The position numbers and the translations under genes are program-made. A DNA stretch of 64,000 nt from Xanthobacteraceae bacterium (GTDB lineage Bacteria; Pseudomonadota; Alphaproteobacteria; Rhizobiales; Xanthobacteraceae), in contig JAIESR010000021.1 of assembly GCA_019745775.1 (NCBI GenBank), forward strand, positions 1 through 64,000. The letters are read 5' to 3'. The notes below the pieces were generated by a model. The model ran no database searches, had not been told where the DNA came from, and saw nothing but the letters and a program-made list of their open reading frames with translations. Below are positions 7,354 to 16,283 of the stretch, in pieces (within the stretch, counting starts at the first letter, position 1; every line of letters starts with the position of its first letter).

Positions 7354-8874
7354 TCAGCGGCCGTTGGCGGCCACGCGCGCCCGCTGCGGAACCAGGCGTT
7401 CGCTGCCGAGCGCGCTCTTGATCCCCGACGAGCCGGCTTCGTGATACTCGGCGTCCTCGTTGACGTCCCAGATATCGTAGATGCGTTCGCCCGCCAGGAT
7501 GTTCCGCGCCGTAAGCATCGCGGTCATCATGGCATGATCCTGGTTGTTGTACTTGTGCATGCCGTTGCGGCCGACGAGATGCAACGTCGGATAGGTCGTT
7601 TCCAGATCGAGCCGGATCATCTCCATATTGTCGCGGTAGGCATCGTCATAGACCGGGTAGGCCTTCGGCTGCCGCACGACGCTCGCATCGACCACGTCGG
7701 CGGCGTCGATAAGGCCGATCTGGCCGATTTCGCGCTTGGCGAGCGCAATGAGGTCGCTGTCTTTTGCATCCCAGAGCTGGTCGCCCTCGAAGCAGAAATA
7801 TTCGAGGCCGAGGCAGCTCATTCCGGCCGGCACCATCTCCGGCGACCACGAGCTGAAGTTCTGCACGCGGCCGACTTTGACGGCGGGGTCGTGCACGTAG
7901 ATCCAGTTGTCCGGGAACATGTTCGGCTTGTTGACCATCAGCGCGACGGTCAGGAAGTCGCGGTAACGCAGCGCACGCGCATGCAGATAGGAGATCGGGC
8001 GCGGCGAGATGGTCTGCATCAGCTCGCGCACCGGCGCCGAGCTGATGACGTGGCGGGCGGTATAGCGTTCGACCGTCCCATCGGCGGTCACCGCTTCGAT
8101 CTCCCAGATGCGGCGGTTCTTGTCGTAGCTGAGGCTCTTGAGCTCGCGCCCCTTGAGCAGCCTTCCACCCTGCTTCTGAATCTTGCGCGCCGCGGCTTCC
8201 CACATCATCCCGGGGCCTTTGCGCGGATATTGGAAGCTCTCGATCAGCGTCTTGATGACGGCGCCGTTGCCCGCTTTGGCGGGCCGCTTGGGCATGATGG
8301 CGCGCTTGAGCGCATTCTTGACCGCGACGCCGAGATCGAGCCCCTTGATGCGTTGCGCCGCCCAGTCCGCTGAAATCTCATCGCACGACATGCCCCACAC
8401 CTTCTCGGTGTAGGTCTTGAAGAAGATCGAGAACAGGCGTTCGCCGAACTGGTTGCGCACCCACTCGTGGAATGTGCGCGCCTCCTTGATCGGAAATGCC
8501 TTGGCGTAGGCATACGACAGCATGCACGCCGTGCTCTTGATCACGCCGAGATTGTTCAGCGCCTCGAATGCGCTGAGCGGGTAGGAATAATACTTGCCGC
8601 CATAGAAAATGCGCGACAGCCGCGGCCGCTCGATGAAATCGTCCGGCAGGATCTCGTGCCAGAGGTCGACGACTTCCTTGGCCTTGGAGAAGAACCGGTG
8701 ACCGCCGATGTCGAACAGGAAGTCCTTGTAGCGCACGGTGCGGCTGATGCCGCCGACGTAGACCGGGTCCTTCTCGATCACCAGGACGGACGGCATCTGT
8801 TTCGTCAGGCAATAGGCGGCGGTCAGGCCGGCGGGGCCTGCACCGATGATGAAGACGTCAACATTCGTGGTCAT
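7354..8874 (-). CDS. NAD(P)/FAD-dependent oxidoreductase, UDP-galactopyranose mutase/protoporphyrinogen oxidase-like
   Basis: 506-aa flavoprotein. The ADP-binding GAGPAG lies at residues 11-16, followed by EKDPVYVGGISRTV and the DIGGHRFF segment typical of UDP-galactopyranose mutase-like and amine-oxidase-fold proteins found in polysaccharide loci. The chosen ATG (8872-8874) overlaps the gtrA stop codon as ATGA, showing translational coupling; an ATG at 8895 would add seven residues. Co-occurrence with GtrA and GT87 proteins points to modification of a lipid-linked or nucleotide sugar rather than porphyrin metabolism. The precise substrate is unknown. Confidence 0.75.
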   Translation of the reverse strand: MTTNVDVFIIGAGPAGLTAAYCLTKQMPSVLVIEKDPVYVGGISRTVRYKDFLFDIGGHRFFSKAKEVVDLWHEILPDDFIERPRLSRIFYGGKYYSYPLSAFEALNNLGVIKSTACMLSYAYAKAFPIKEARTFHEWVRNQFGERLFSIFFKTYTEKVWGMSCDEISADWAAQRIKGLDLGVAVKNALKRAIMPKRPAKAGNGAVIKTLIESFQYPRKGPGMMWEAAARKIQKQGGRLLKGRELKSLSYDKNRRIWEIEAVTADGTVERYTARHVISSAPVRELMQTISPRPISYLHARALRYRDFLTVALMVNKPNMFPDNWIYVHDPAVKVGRVQNFSSWSPEMVPAGMSCLGLEYFCFEGDQLWDAKDSDLIALAKREIGQIGLIDAADVVDASVVRQPKAYPVYDDAYRDNMEMIRLDLETTYPTLHLVGRNGMHKYNNQDHAMMTAMLTARNILAGERIYDIWDVNEDAEYHEAGSSGIKSALGSERLVPQRARVAANGR

Positions 8875-9368
8875 CGGATTCCAATCTCGCGGCATGACGA
8901 GGTCGTGGACGAGGGGCTCGGCTTGTGCCTGGTGCGCGCGAAGGCGAACAACCGATGGCCGTTGTAGGAGAGCAGCGCGCCGGCAGCGGCGCCCGCGATG
9001 ATCGCGAGTTGGGGCAATGCGGCGAGCACAGTCAGCGTGAGCAGTGCAAAGACGAGGTAGCTCGTGCCTTGCGCCACCGCCGTCACGGTGACGTAGCGAG
9101 CGGCTTCACGGTTCTGCCGGCGGCCGCTGGCATCGAATGTCAGCGCCCGGTTGAGCCGCCAAGTGACCAGTGTTGCGACCGCAAGCGAGACGACCCGCGC
9201 GAGCAGCGGCGGCACGCCGTATTGCAGGATCAGGGTGAAGCAGCCGATGTCGGTGATCAGGCCGAGGCCGCCGACGACCAGAAAGCGCACCGGGCGCGGC
9301 AGCCTTTCGGCGGTCGCGCGCAGGCGGTCTTCGCTCGCCGGCGCAGATGCGGTCGAGTTGGCAGGCAT
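8871..9368 (-). CDS. GtrA family membrane protein
   Basis: 165-aa protein with four predicted membrane helices and the GtrA hallmarks FLVVGGLGLITDIG near residue 28 and TWRLNRALTF near residue 75. GtrA proteins are thought to flip polyprenyl-phosphate-linked sugars across the inner membrane for glycan decoration. It is translationally coupled to the flavoprotein gene downstream (ATGA overlap at 8871-8874). The divergent GT87 gene at 9586 would use such flipped donors, so the three probably form one envelope-glycan module. Confidence 0.85.
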   Translation of the reverse strand: MPANSTASAPASEDRLRATAERLPRPVRFLVVGGLGLITDIGCFTLILQYGVPPLLARVVSLAVATLVTWRLNRALTFDASGRRQNREAARYVTVTAVAQGTSYLVFALLTLTVLAALPQLAIIAGAAAGALLSYNGHRLFAFARTRHKPSPSSTTSSCREIGIR

Positions 9369-9585
9369 TCCGCAGACGTCCCCTTGACCCTCGGCTTCTG
9401 CGCGCGGGTTTCCGCGCCTATCCGGGCCGTTGGGGACGAGGTTTCGCAGGTCTTTGTTAAGGTCGGCCTTATCGGCCGCCCACCTGCGGGTGGTGCGTTA
9501 CCGGTACGGTTAAACAATTGGAAAGGGACCATTCGATATCTCAACAGGATACGCGCCTTGGTTGAGCCATCAGTGAGGGTTCCCT

Positions 9586-10852
9586 ATGTCCGGGCAGAAG
9601 GCCCCGCTCACGGCAGACGACGCCCGCCGGGAGCTTTTCTTCAAGCTGGCGCTGGCCTGCGGGATCGTGGTGGCGGGTCTCGAGATCGGCTACCTGGTCA
9701 CCGCACCGTTTCCGTACGATCAGGTCAAATACATGATCGGCCGGGATTTCGTGAACGCCTGGGTCGGAGCCAAGCTGGCGCTGAGCGGCGATCCGGCCCC
9801 GCATTTTGGCGTCGAAGCCTATAATCAGCTGCTGGCGCACTATTTCGGGGCGAACTATCCGACTCATATCTGGTCGTATCCGCCGCACCTCCTGCTGTTC
9901 AGCTGGCCGCTTGCGCTGCTGCCCCTACGTCCTCTACTGCGTGTTCGGGCTCATCTTGTATGTGCTGGTGGTGAGCGAAGGCTCCCGCCGCCACGAGCAC
10001 CTGTTGCTTCTGCTGGTCGCGCCGGCGGTCACGGCCAATATCTGGACCGGACAGAACGGCTTCCTGGTGACGGCGCTGCTGGTCGGCGGGCTGATCCAGC
10101 TCGACCGGCGTCCCATTCTTGCGGGCGTGCTGTTCGGCATCCTGACCATCAAGCCGCAGCTGGGTCTGCTGCTGCCGATCATGCTGGTCCTGACCGGCCG
10201 CTGGCGGACGATCTTCGCCGCCATGGTAACCGTCGTCGCGCTGTTTGCGGCGACCTCGCTCGTGTTCGGGTTCAAGGTCTGGACGGCGTACATCCAGGAC
10301 GCGCTTCCGACGCAAAGGGCGATGGTGCTGGACGATATCCACAATTACATGGTGCACATGCCGACCGCGTTCATGAATGCGCGGATCGCCGGGCTGTCGG
10401 TCGCGGCCTGCTTTGCGATCCAGGCCGTGTTTTCCGTTCTGACGTTGGCGGCCGTCGTCTGGACGTTCTGGCGCAAGCGCGATCCGTTGCTGTCGAACGC
10501 GCTGCTGATCACTGCGATCTTCACCGTGTCGCCCTACACTTTCAACTACGACATGGTCCTGTTCAGCTGGGTCATCATCAAGCTGATGGACCGGAACGAC
10601 AACGATGTGTGGGACTACGGATTGATGCTCGCGGTCTGGGCGATACCGTTCATGACGGTGGCCATGGGTATCACCGGCGTTCTGCCGTTCTCCTTCCTTC
10701 CGATCTTCGCGTTCGGCGCGCGGCTGGTGTGGCGGATCTGGAAAGTCGATCAGGTATCGGTCGCGACACGAGGCAGTGTAGCGACGACCGACGGAAATGC
10801 GCCGGCACCCGCTTTGGCGTTCGCGGACGCGCCATCGCTCCGCCGCTCATAG
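9586..10852 (+). pseudogene. Second GT87 family glycosyltransferase gene, frameshifted at a C4 run
   Basis: The frame opening at the ATG of 9586 gives about 113 residues of good GT87 sequence (GRDFVNAWVGAKLAL, SYPPHLLLFSWPLALLP) and then turns to nonsense at CCCC, 9922-9925. Moving one base forward restores the family (YVLYCVFG..., TGQNGFLVTALLVGG, ILTIKPQLGLLLP) through to the stop at 10850-10852. Deleting one C would give an uninterrupted protein of about 421 aa, like its paralogue at 6119. The frame after the break keeps coding character for 300 codons, so the change is recent or a sequencing error. It is convergent with, and overlaps by 6 bp, the MFS gene. Confidence 0.75.
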
Positions 10853-12064
10853 CTCCTGCCGGCGCCGGATCGGGGCTTCGACCCGCGCCATCGCCGCCGC
10901 GCCGGCGGCGTTCTCGAAACGCCGCTCGCCAGCTCTGTTCAAGAGAATGAGCAGCGGCAACTGCAACGCGATCATCGGAACCGCTAGCAGGAGCACGGCC
11001 TGGGACGACCCACCCGCCGCGTACATCGCAGCGGCGGTCACGCACAGCGCGATGGCGCCGATGTCCCAGCCGCCCTCGATGGCGAACTGGAAGCGGAAGG
11101 CGCAGGGCGCCTGCTTGGCCTGGTTGTAGATCGTCGTCATCAGCACCGGGACATAGAGGCCGCCGGTCAGGGCCGACAGAATTGCGACCGCGATGACGAT
11201 GTCGGCTTGTGAGCCGCACAACGCCCGCGCCAGCAATCCGGTCGCCACCAAGCCCGCGTTGAGCCAGGCGACTCGTCGCATATGGCCGAGGTCGATCATC
11301 CGCCCGAGCAGCATGCCGCCGATCGCGCCGGCGAGCGTCGCGACCGCCATGACGCCCCCGAACGTTTCATAGCGTTGGTCGATCGCCTGGAACATGATGA
11401 TGTGCCAGGCCCAGAACGAGCTCGAGGTAATCCATCCATCGGTCGCGAACAACAGGATGCTGCTCTTGGCGGCGGCATAGGAGCCGGTCGGTGCGATCCG
11501 CGCCAATGGCGGCTCCGTCATGCGGATCAAGGGCAGGGCGGCGGCCGCTTCCGCCACGGCGGCGGCGCCGAACGCTGCGAGCGGACCGTATGTCGCCAGC
11601 ACGACGCCGCCGACGGCAGGGCCGACGACGCCGGCGGCCGCGATGAACACCTGCCGCATGCCGACCTGGCTGCCGCGATGCTCGGCATCGCCCAGCGTCG
11701 AGAAGAACGTGTGATAGCAGGTCCAATAGAGCACCTGGCCGGCCGCCGCCGCGACGCAATAGAGCGCGAGCTCGACGCCGATGGCGTCGACGAAACCCAG
11801 AAGCTGATACTGGCTCGCGATCAGGATCGTGCCCAGGACCAGGGTCCATCGCAGTCCCAGCACGGGGACGATGGTGAACGCCATCGGCCGCAGCGCAAAC
11901 CGCAGGCCGTAGATCGCGGCAAAGATCAGAAAGATCGTCGCCGGCGACAGGCCGACCCGGAGCAGATAGACCGCGGAGAACAGCCCCGACAGGCTGTTCG
12001 CGAGCTCGTGCAGCGTCGTGTGAACGGCCAGGCGATTGATGTTGGCGTTGGTAAAGAAGCTCAT
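10847..12064 (-). CDS. Major facilitator superfamily permease
   Basis: 405-aa protein with about twelve predicted membrane segments. The MFS signature loop between helices 2 and 3 is not obvious, but the LRFALRPMAF and DLGHMRRVAWL loops and overall hydropathy fit the superfamily. The start is uncertain: the ATG at 12064 (MSFFTNANINRL) is preferred because it leads into a typical short amphipathic N-terminus, and an in-frame ATG at 12103 adds 13 residues. Neither has a clear ribosome site. It stands between the frameshifted GT87 gene and the tandem receptors. The substrate is unknown. Confidence 0.7.
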   Translation of the reverse strand: MSFFTNANINRLAVHTTLHELANSLSGLFSAVYLLRVGLSPATIFLIFAAIYGLRFALRPMAFTIVPVLGLRWTLVLGTILIASQYQLLGFVDAIGVELALYCVAAAAGQVLYWTCYHTFFSTLGDAEHRGSQVGMRQVFIAAAGVVGPAVGGVVLATYGPLAAFGAAAVAEAAAALPLIRMTEPPLARIAPTGSYAAAKSSILLFATDGWITSSSFWAWHIIMFQAIDQRYETFGGVMAVATLAGAIGGMLLGRMIDLGHMRRVAWLNAGLVATGLLARALCGSQADIVIAVAILSALTGGLYVPVLMTTIYNQAKQAPCAFRFQFAIEGGWDIGAIALCVTAAAMYAAGGSSQAVLLLAVPMIALQLPLLILLNRAGERRFENAAGAAAMARVEAPIRRRQEL

Positions 12065-12211
12065 GGCGGTACCAACGCTATCCAGGACCCACATCAGAAT
12101 CATTAACGCGCAGGTTCAAGTTTGCCCGCGCGCTATCCACTCATACACACTGGCCCTCGACCGGTGTTCGGCGTAGCTTCTGTCCAACAGACTTTTCCGG
12201 GGAGGAGAGTC

Positions 12212-13261
12212 ATGCGCCAAAAGGCTGCAAACCTGAACAAGACTGACATCAGCCGTCGTTCCATCCTGACCGGCGCCACCGCCGCCGGCCTGTCGACGCT
12301 CAGCGCGCCGTCTTTCGCCCAGGCGCCCGCCGTCGTCGGCAAAACCAAGATCGTGGTGACGGGTTTTTATCGCACGCCCGCGTTTCATGTTGCACAACGG
12401 CGTGGTCTGTTCGCCAAGGAGGGGCTCGACGTCGAGTTCCTGCTGGTGCGGCTCGCCCCCGACCACAACGAGGGCCTGGCGCACGGCCGCTGGCCGCTGA
12501 CCATGTCGTCCGCCGACACCATGCTGGCACGCACCACCCAGGACGGCGTCGATTTTGTCCTGTTCCTCGAGGCCGAGGAGGGGCTCGACGTCCAGCTCAT
12601 CGCGCAGCCGAAATACAAGTCGTTGCCGGAGCTGCGCGGAAAACTGTTCGCGGCCGATCCGATCGATTCCAATTACGACCTCGTGCGCAACAAGATCATG
12701 CGCGACAACGGCGTGCCCGAGAGCGAATACCGTTATGAGGTGATCGGCAATTCCAGCATCCGGCTCGCCGCGTTCCTCGACGGCAAGGTCGATGCCGCCA
12801 TGCTGCAGCGGCCGTTCTCCGACCGCGCCATCGAGAAGGGCGGGTTGCAGCTCGCCAAGGGCTCCGACTACATCAAGGACTGGCCGATCTGCTGCGGCTG
12901 GGGCCTGCGCAAATGGCTGGAGGCGAACCGCTCGGTGGTCGTCGGCTTCACCCGTGCGATGGCGCTGGCGGCCGACTGGCTCCTCCTGCCCGAGAACAAG
13001 GAGGAGATGATCCAGATCCTGATGAAGGAGGAGAAGCTCACGCGGGCCTGGGCCGAGAGCAACTACTCCTATGTGCTGCCGAAGTGCATGCTCAAGCCGG
13101 AATCGATCCGCAAGGACCTCGAGCTCCGTATCGAGCTCGGCTACTACAAGCCGCCGCACAAGCCGACCGAGGCATTCTACGACATGAGCTACTGGACCGA
13201 GGCCACCGGCCTGCCGGCGCCGCCGCCGGCCGGACTGCCGCGCAACGCAGTGGCGGGCTGA
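12212..13261 (+). CDS. Tat-exported ABC transporter substrate-binding protein (NMT1/SsuA-like)
   Basis: 349-aa periplasmic receptor. A twin-arginine leader carries SRRSIL with Arg15-Arg16 and ends near SFAQA. The mature part has the NMT1/THI5-like pattern YRTPAFHVAQRRGLFAKEGLDVEF, then SSADTMLARTTQDGVDF and DPIDSNYDLVRNKIM. GGAGGAG at 12201-12207 supports the ATG at 12212. The next gene, two bases downstream, is a close paralogue that starts with its own Tat-like leader. No ATPase or permease gene is nearby, so the pair would need transporter subunits encoded elsewhere. The ligand is unknown; related proteins bind taurine, nitrate or pyrimidine precursors. Confidence 0.8.
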   Translation: MRQKAANLNKTDISRRSILTGATAAGLSTLSAPSFAQAPAVVGKTKIVVTGFYRTPAFHVAQRRGLFAKEGLDVEFLLVRLAPDHNEGLAHGRWPLTMSSADTMLARTTQDGVDFVLFLEAEEGLDVQLIAQPKYKSLPELRGKLFAADPIDSNYDLVRNKIMRDNGVPESEYRYEVIGNSSIRLAAFLDGKVDAAMLQRPFSDRAIEKGGLQLAKGSDYIKDWPICCGWGLRKWLEANRSVVVGFTRAMALAADWLLLPENKEEMIQILMKEEKLTRAWAESNYSYVLPKCMLKPESIRKDLELRIELGYYKPPHKPTEAFYDMSYWTEATGLPAPPPAGLPRNAVAG

Positions 13262-13263
13262 CC

Positions 13264-14298
13264 ATGCCGCGCAAACACGCGCTCCCTCGCCGCGCGGCGC
13301 TCACCGGCGCGGCCGCGACCGGCGTCGCGGCGCTGGCGCCTTCGACGGCGCGCCCGCAGGCGCCAGCCGTCCATGGCATCACCAGGCTGCCGGTGTCCGG
13401 CTATTTCCGCCGGCCGCCTTATCTCGTCGCCGTTCACAAAGGGTTCTTCGCCAAGGAGCGGCTCGAGATCGACTATCACGTCGTCGAGTTCGCGCCCGAC
13501 CACAACCGCGAGCTCGCCGAGGGCAAGTGGCCGCTGACGCTGTCGTCGGCCGACACCATGCTGGCGCGCACCACGCAGGACAACGTCGACTTCCTCATGG
13601 TGATGCAGACGGAGGAAGGCCTCGACGTTCAGCTGGTCGCACAACCGCAATACAAGTCGCTGCAGGAGCTGCGCGGCAAGCTGTTCGCCGCCGACCCGAT
13701 CGATTCCAACTACGACCTCGTGCGCAACAAGATCATGCGCGATCACGGCCTCACCGAAAAGGATTACCGCATCGACGTGCTCGGGCCCTCGCGCGTGCGC
13801 GCCAATGCCTTTACGCAGGGCAAGGTCGACGCCGCGATGCTGGCGCCGCCGTGGAACGAGCGCGCCGTCGCCGCCGGCGGCAAGGTGCTGGCGGAAGGCG
13901 CCGATTACATCCCGAACTGGCCGCTGAGCTGCGGCTGGGGATTGCGGCGCTGGATCGAAGCCAACCGCTCGACCGTGGTGCGTTTCGTGCGCGCGATGGC
14001 GCAGGCATCGGACTGGCTGCTCAAGCCGGAGAACGGCGAGGAGACGATCGCGCTGATGATGCGCGAGGAGAAGCTGCAACGAAACCGCGCCGAGAGCAGC
14101 TATCGGCGCGTGGTGCCCAAGGCCATGATCAGCCCGGAGGCGGTCCGCAAGAATATCGAGGTGCGGATCGAACTCGGCTATTACAAGCCGCCGCACAAGC
14201 CGACCGAGGCGTTCTATGACCTCAGCTACTGGAGCGAAGCCACCGGCGAGCCGGTGCCGCCGCCGGCCGGGTTGGCGCGGAATGCCGTGGCGGGGTGA
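13264..14298 (+). CDS. Second NMT1/SsuA-like substrate-binding protein, tandem paralogue
   Basis: 344-aa paralogue of the preceding gene, starting two bases after its stop. It shares long blocks such as SSADTMLARTTQ, GKLFAADPIDSNYDLVRNKIM, CGWGLR and the C-terminal GYYKPPHKPTEAFYD and PPPAGL...RNAVAG, so the pair arose by tandem duplication. The leader has PRRAALTGAA, a Tat-type Arg-Arg. The two differ most at residues 155-190, around the hinge and ligand-facing region (QRPFSDRAIEKGG versus APPWNERAVAAGG), which suggests different ligands. The two genes are surely cotranscribed. Confidence 0.8.
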   Translation: MPRKHALPRRAALTGAAATGVAALAPSTARPQAPAVHGITRLPVSGYFRRPPYLVAVHKGFFAKERLEIDYHVVEFAPDHNRELAEGKWPLTLSSADTMLARTTQDNVDFLMVMQTEEGLDVQLVAQPQYKSLQELRGKLFAADPIDSNYDLVRNKIMRDHGLTEKDYRIDVLGPSRVRANAFTQGKVDAAMLAPPWNERAVAAGGKVLAEGADYIPNWPLSCGWGLRRWIEANRSTVVRFVRAMAQASDWLLKPENGEETIALMMREEKLQRNRAESSYRRVVPKAMISPEAVRKNIEVRIELGYYKPPHKPTEAFYDLSYWSEATGEPVPPPAGLARNAVAG

Positions 14299-14494
14299 TG
14301 GGATCTGCGCGGCGATTAACCCGACAATAACGTTACCATTTCGATTCCAATTCGATTGCGAGTTGGTTGTTTCGCTGATTGTTGAGGTGGAAGCCGTAAA
14401 TCGTATGTTGGCGGGCGGCGTGCCCACGGAGGATTTGTGAGCCCGGTCTCGGCCTGTGCGACGCGGGCGTATCCCGGAATCGGGATGGCGTGAC

Positions 14495-14824
14495 ATGCGA
14501 TCTGGCTATTCGATGCCGACAATTCTGGTTGGGGCCGGCGCGATCCTCGCGATGGCGGCGGCCGGCGTTCTGGTGGCGCTGCAGGCCGCGACCGGCCGGC
14601 CGTCCTCAAACCTGACCGGCAGGGTGCAGATCGGCGCCGAGAGCTGCCAGAGCTTCGTCATCGATCACAAGACCGGCTTCATCACCAACGATCAGCGCGC
14701 CGCGTGCGCCGAGGCCGCAAAAGAAGCCAAACGCAAGATCGCCAGGCAACCGGTCTCCGTCGCTATCCCCGAGCAGGCCGGTATCCGGGTCGATACCGTC
14801 CGCGACTCGTTCAACAGGCGTTGA
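14495..14824 (+). CDS. Small hypothetical protein with one N-terminal membrane segment
   Basis: 109-aa protein. An N-terminal hydrophobic stretch at residues 9-29 (ILVGAGAILAMAAAGVLVAL) is either an anchor or an uncleaved signal, followed by a soluble part containing two cysteines (ESCQSF and RAACAEA). An ATG 18 bases downstream (14513) is an alternative start. It ends five bases before the PilZ gene, so the two probably share a transcript. I do not recognise the family. Confidence 0.55.
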   Translation: MRSGYSMPTILVGAGAILAMAAAGVLVALQAATGRPSSNLTGRVQIGAESCQSFVIDHKTGFITNDQRAACAEAAKEAKRKIARQPVSVAIPEQAGIRVDTVRDSFNRR

Positions 14825-14829
14825 AGACC

Positions 14830-15198
14830 ATGAAGCACGAACGCCCGACCGTGGATGAAGAGCTTTACCGAACCCTTGGCTGGGGCCGCCGCAAGAACCT
14901 ACGCCGGCATTTCGGTTATCCCGGGCAGATGCATTTCGAGGACGGCGTGCCGCCGCGCGCGTGCACCATCATCGACATGTCGGAATCGGGCGCCCAGCTC
15001 GACGTGCCCGGCGAGGGCGAGGCGCCGGACGAATTTTCGCTGCTGATCGGCGGCAACTCCCATGTGCGGCGGCAATGCCGCGTGGTGTGGCGCTCGGGCA
15101 GCCGCCTGGGCGTGGAGTTCCGCGTCGGCGTCAAGGCTTCGACGCGAAGTGGCGCTCAAGGCGCAAGTGCCAGCCGCGGCGCGAGAACCAAGCCGTAG
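14830..15198 (+). CDS. PilZ domain protein, candidate cyclic-di-GMP receptor
   Basis: 122-aa protein made of a single PilZ-like domain. An arginine-rich stretch (GRRKNLRRHFGYPG, residues 19-32) and IDMSESGAQL near residue 48 match the RxxxR and D/NxSxxG parts of the c-di-GMP binding site. VVWRSGSRLGVEFR near residue 85 is the usual closing strand. The low-complexity tail (about 20 residues) is not part of the fold. It follows the small membrane protein gene closely and is convergent with glutaminase. Proteins of this size usually tune motility, cellulose or transcription through protein contacts. Confidence 0.75.
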   Translation: MKHERPTVDEELYRTLGWGRRKNLRRHFGYPGQMHFEDGVPPRACTIIDMSESGAQLDVPGEGEAPDEFSLLIGGNSHVRRQCRVVWRSGSRLGVEFRVGVKASTRSGAQGASASRGARTKP

Positions 15199-15208
15199 GA
15201 AGTGGACA

Positions 15209-15231
15209 GGCCGGGCGGCAACGTCCCGGCC
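15209..15231. terminator. Bidirectional hairpin between convergent genes
   Basis: GGCCGGG (15209-15215) pairs with CCCGGCC (15225-15231) around a 9-base loop, in the 39-bp gap between the stop codons of the PilZ gene and of glutaminase. Its position and 7-bp GC stem fit a terminator serving both strands, though neither side has a long T-run. Confidence 0.5.
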
Positions 15232-15237
15232 ATTGTG

Positions 15238-16167
15238 TCAGACGCCGAAGATCGACCAGCCGAGCCGTTGAGTCAGCATTTCGAGCGCGATGCGGCCGAG
15301 ACGGGAATTGCCGGACGCATCGAGGCCCGGCGACCACACGGCAATCGAGGCCTTGGCCGGTGCGATCGCCAGGATGCCGCCGCCGACACCGCTCTTGCCG
15401 GGCAGGCCGACGCGGTAAGCGAATTCGCCGGAGCCGTCGTAGTGCCCGCACATCAGCATGATCGCATTGATGCGTCGGGCGCGCTCCGGGCTGACGACCG
15501 AGAGGCCGGTATCGGGGTTGCGGCCGGAATGAGCGAGGAAGCGGGCGGCCATCGCAAGCTGCCGGCACGACATGGCGATAGCGCAATGGTGGAAGTAGAC
15601 ACCGAGCGTGAAGTCCGCCGGGTTTTCGATCACGCCGAACGCCTTCATGTAGTTGGCAAGCGCGATGTTGCGGAAGCCGGTGCGCTGCTCCGACGCCGCG
15701 ACCGCCTCGTCGATCGTGATCGAGGTGTCGTCCGCGAGAAACTGGATGAACCTCAGAAGCTCGCCGAGCACTTCGCGCGGCTGGTGCCCGGACAGGATCG
15801 TATCGGTGACGGCGATCGCGCCGGCATTGATGAACGGGTTGCGTGGCTTGCCGCGTTCGAATTCGAGCTGGACGATCGAGTTGAAGGGGCTGCCCGAAGG
15901 CTCGCGGCCCACGCGCTGCCACAGGCGATCGCCGACCTTGCCGAGCGCGAGGGTCAGCGTGAACACCTTCGAGATGCTCTGGATCGAAAACGGCGTATCG
16001 CTGTCGCCGGCCGCCGCGATATGGCCGTCGGTGTCGACAACCGCCAGCCCGAAGGCCTGCTGGTCGGCGCAGGCGAGCTCCGGGATATAGGTCGCGACCT
16101 CGCCGCGGTCGGTGCGCCGCCGCATCTCGTCGGCGATCTCTTTGACGATCCGATCAAGCTCGCGCAC
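15238..16167 (-). CDS. glsA: Glutaminase
   Basis: Hydrolyses glutamine to glutamate and ammonia in the cytoplasm. The beta-lactamase-like serine-hydrolase fold is clear: the nucleophile motif S64-I-S-K67 ([11 protein letters not shown]), [11 protein letters not shown] near residue 83, NPFINAGAI near residue 105, and a [12 protein letters not shown] glycine loop towards the end. With the GTG at 16165-16167 the protein is 309 aa, the usual length, and begins like its relatives (xELDxIVxEIADEM). A TTG at 16182 would add five residues. It is convergent with the PilZ gene and stands alone. Confidence 0.9.
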   Translation of the reverse strand: MRELDRIVKEIADEMRRRTDRGEVATYIPELACADQQAFGLAVVDTDGHIAAAGDSDTPFSIQSISKVFTLTLALGKVGDRLWQRVGREPSGSPFNSIVQLEFERGKPRNPFINAGAIAVTDTILSGHQPREVLGELLRFIQFLADDTSITIDEAVAASEQRTGFRNIALANYMKAFGVIENPADFTLGVYFHHCAIAMSCRQLAMAARFLAHSGRNPDTGLSVVSPERARRINAIMLMCGHYDGSGEFAYRVGLPGKSGVGGGILAIAPAKASIAVWSPGLDASGNSRLGRIALEMLTQRLGWSIFGV

Positions 16168-16283
16168 GGCCTTGGCCCTCAAGATAAGGTAGGACCCTCA
16201 GGAGGGGTTATAGCGCAGCCGCGCAGGCTGCCGTGGCCGCAAATTTGGGCAGGCGTCGGTGCGCGCGCCGCAGCTAGAGCGGT

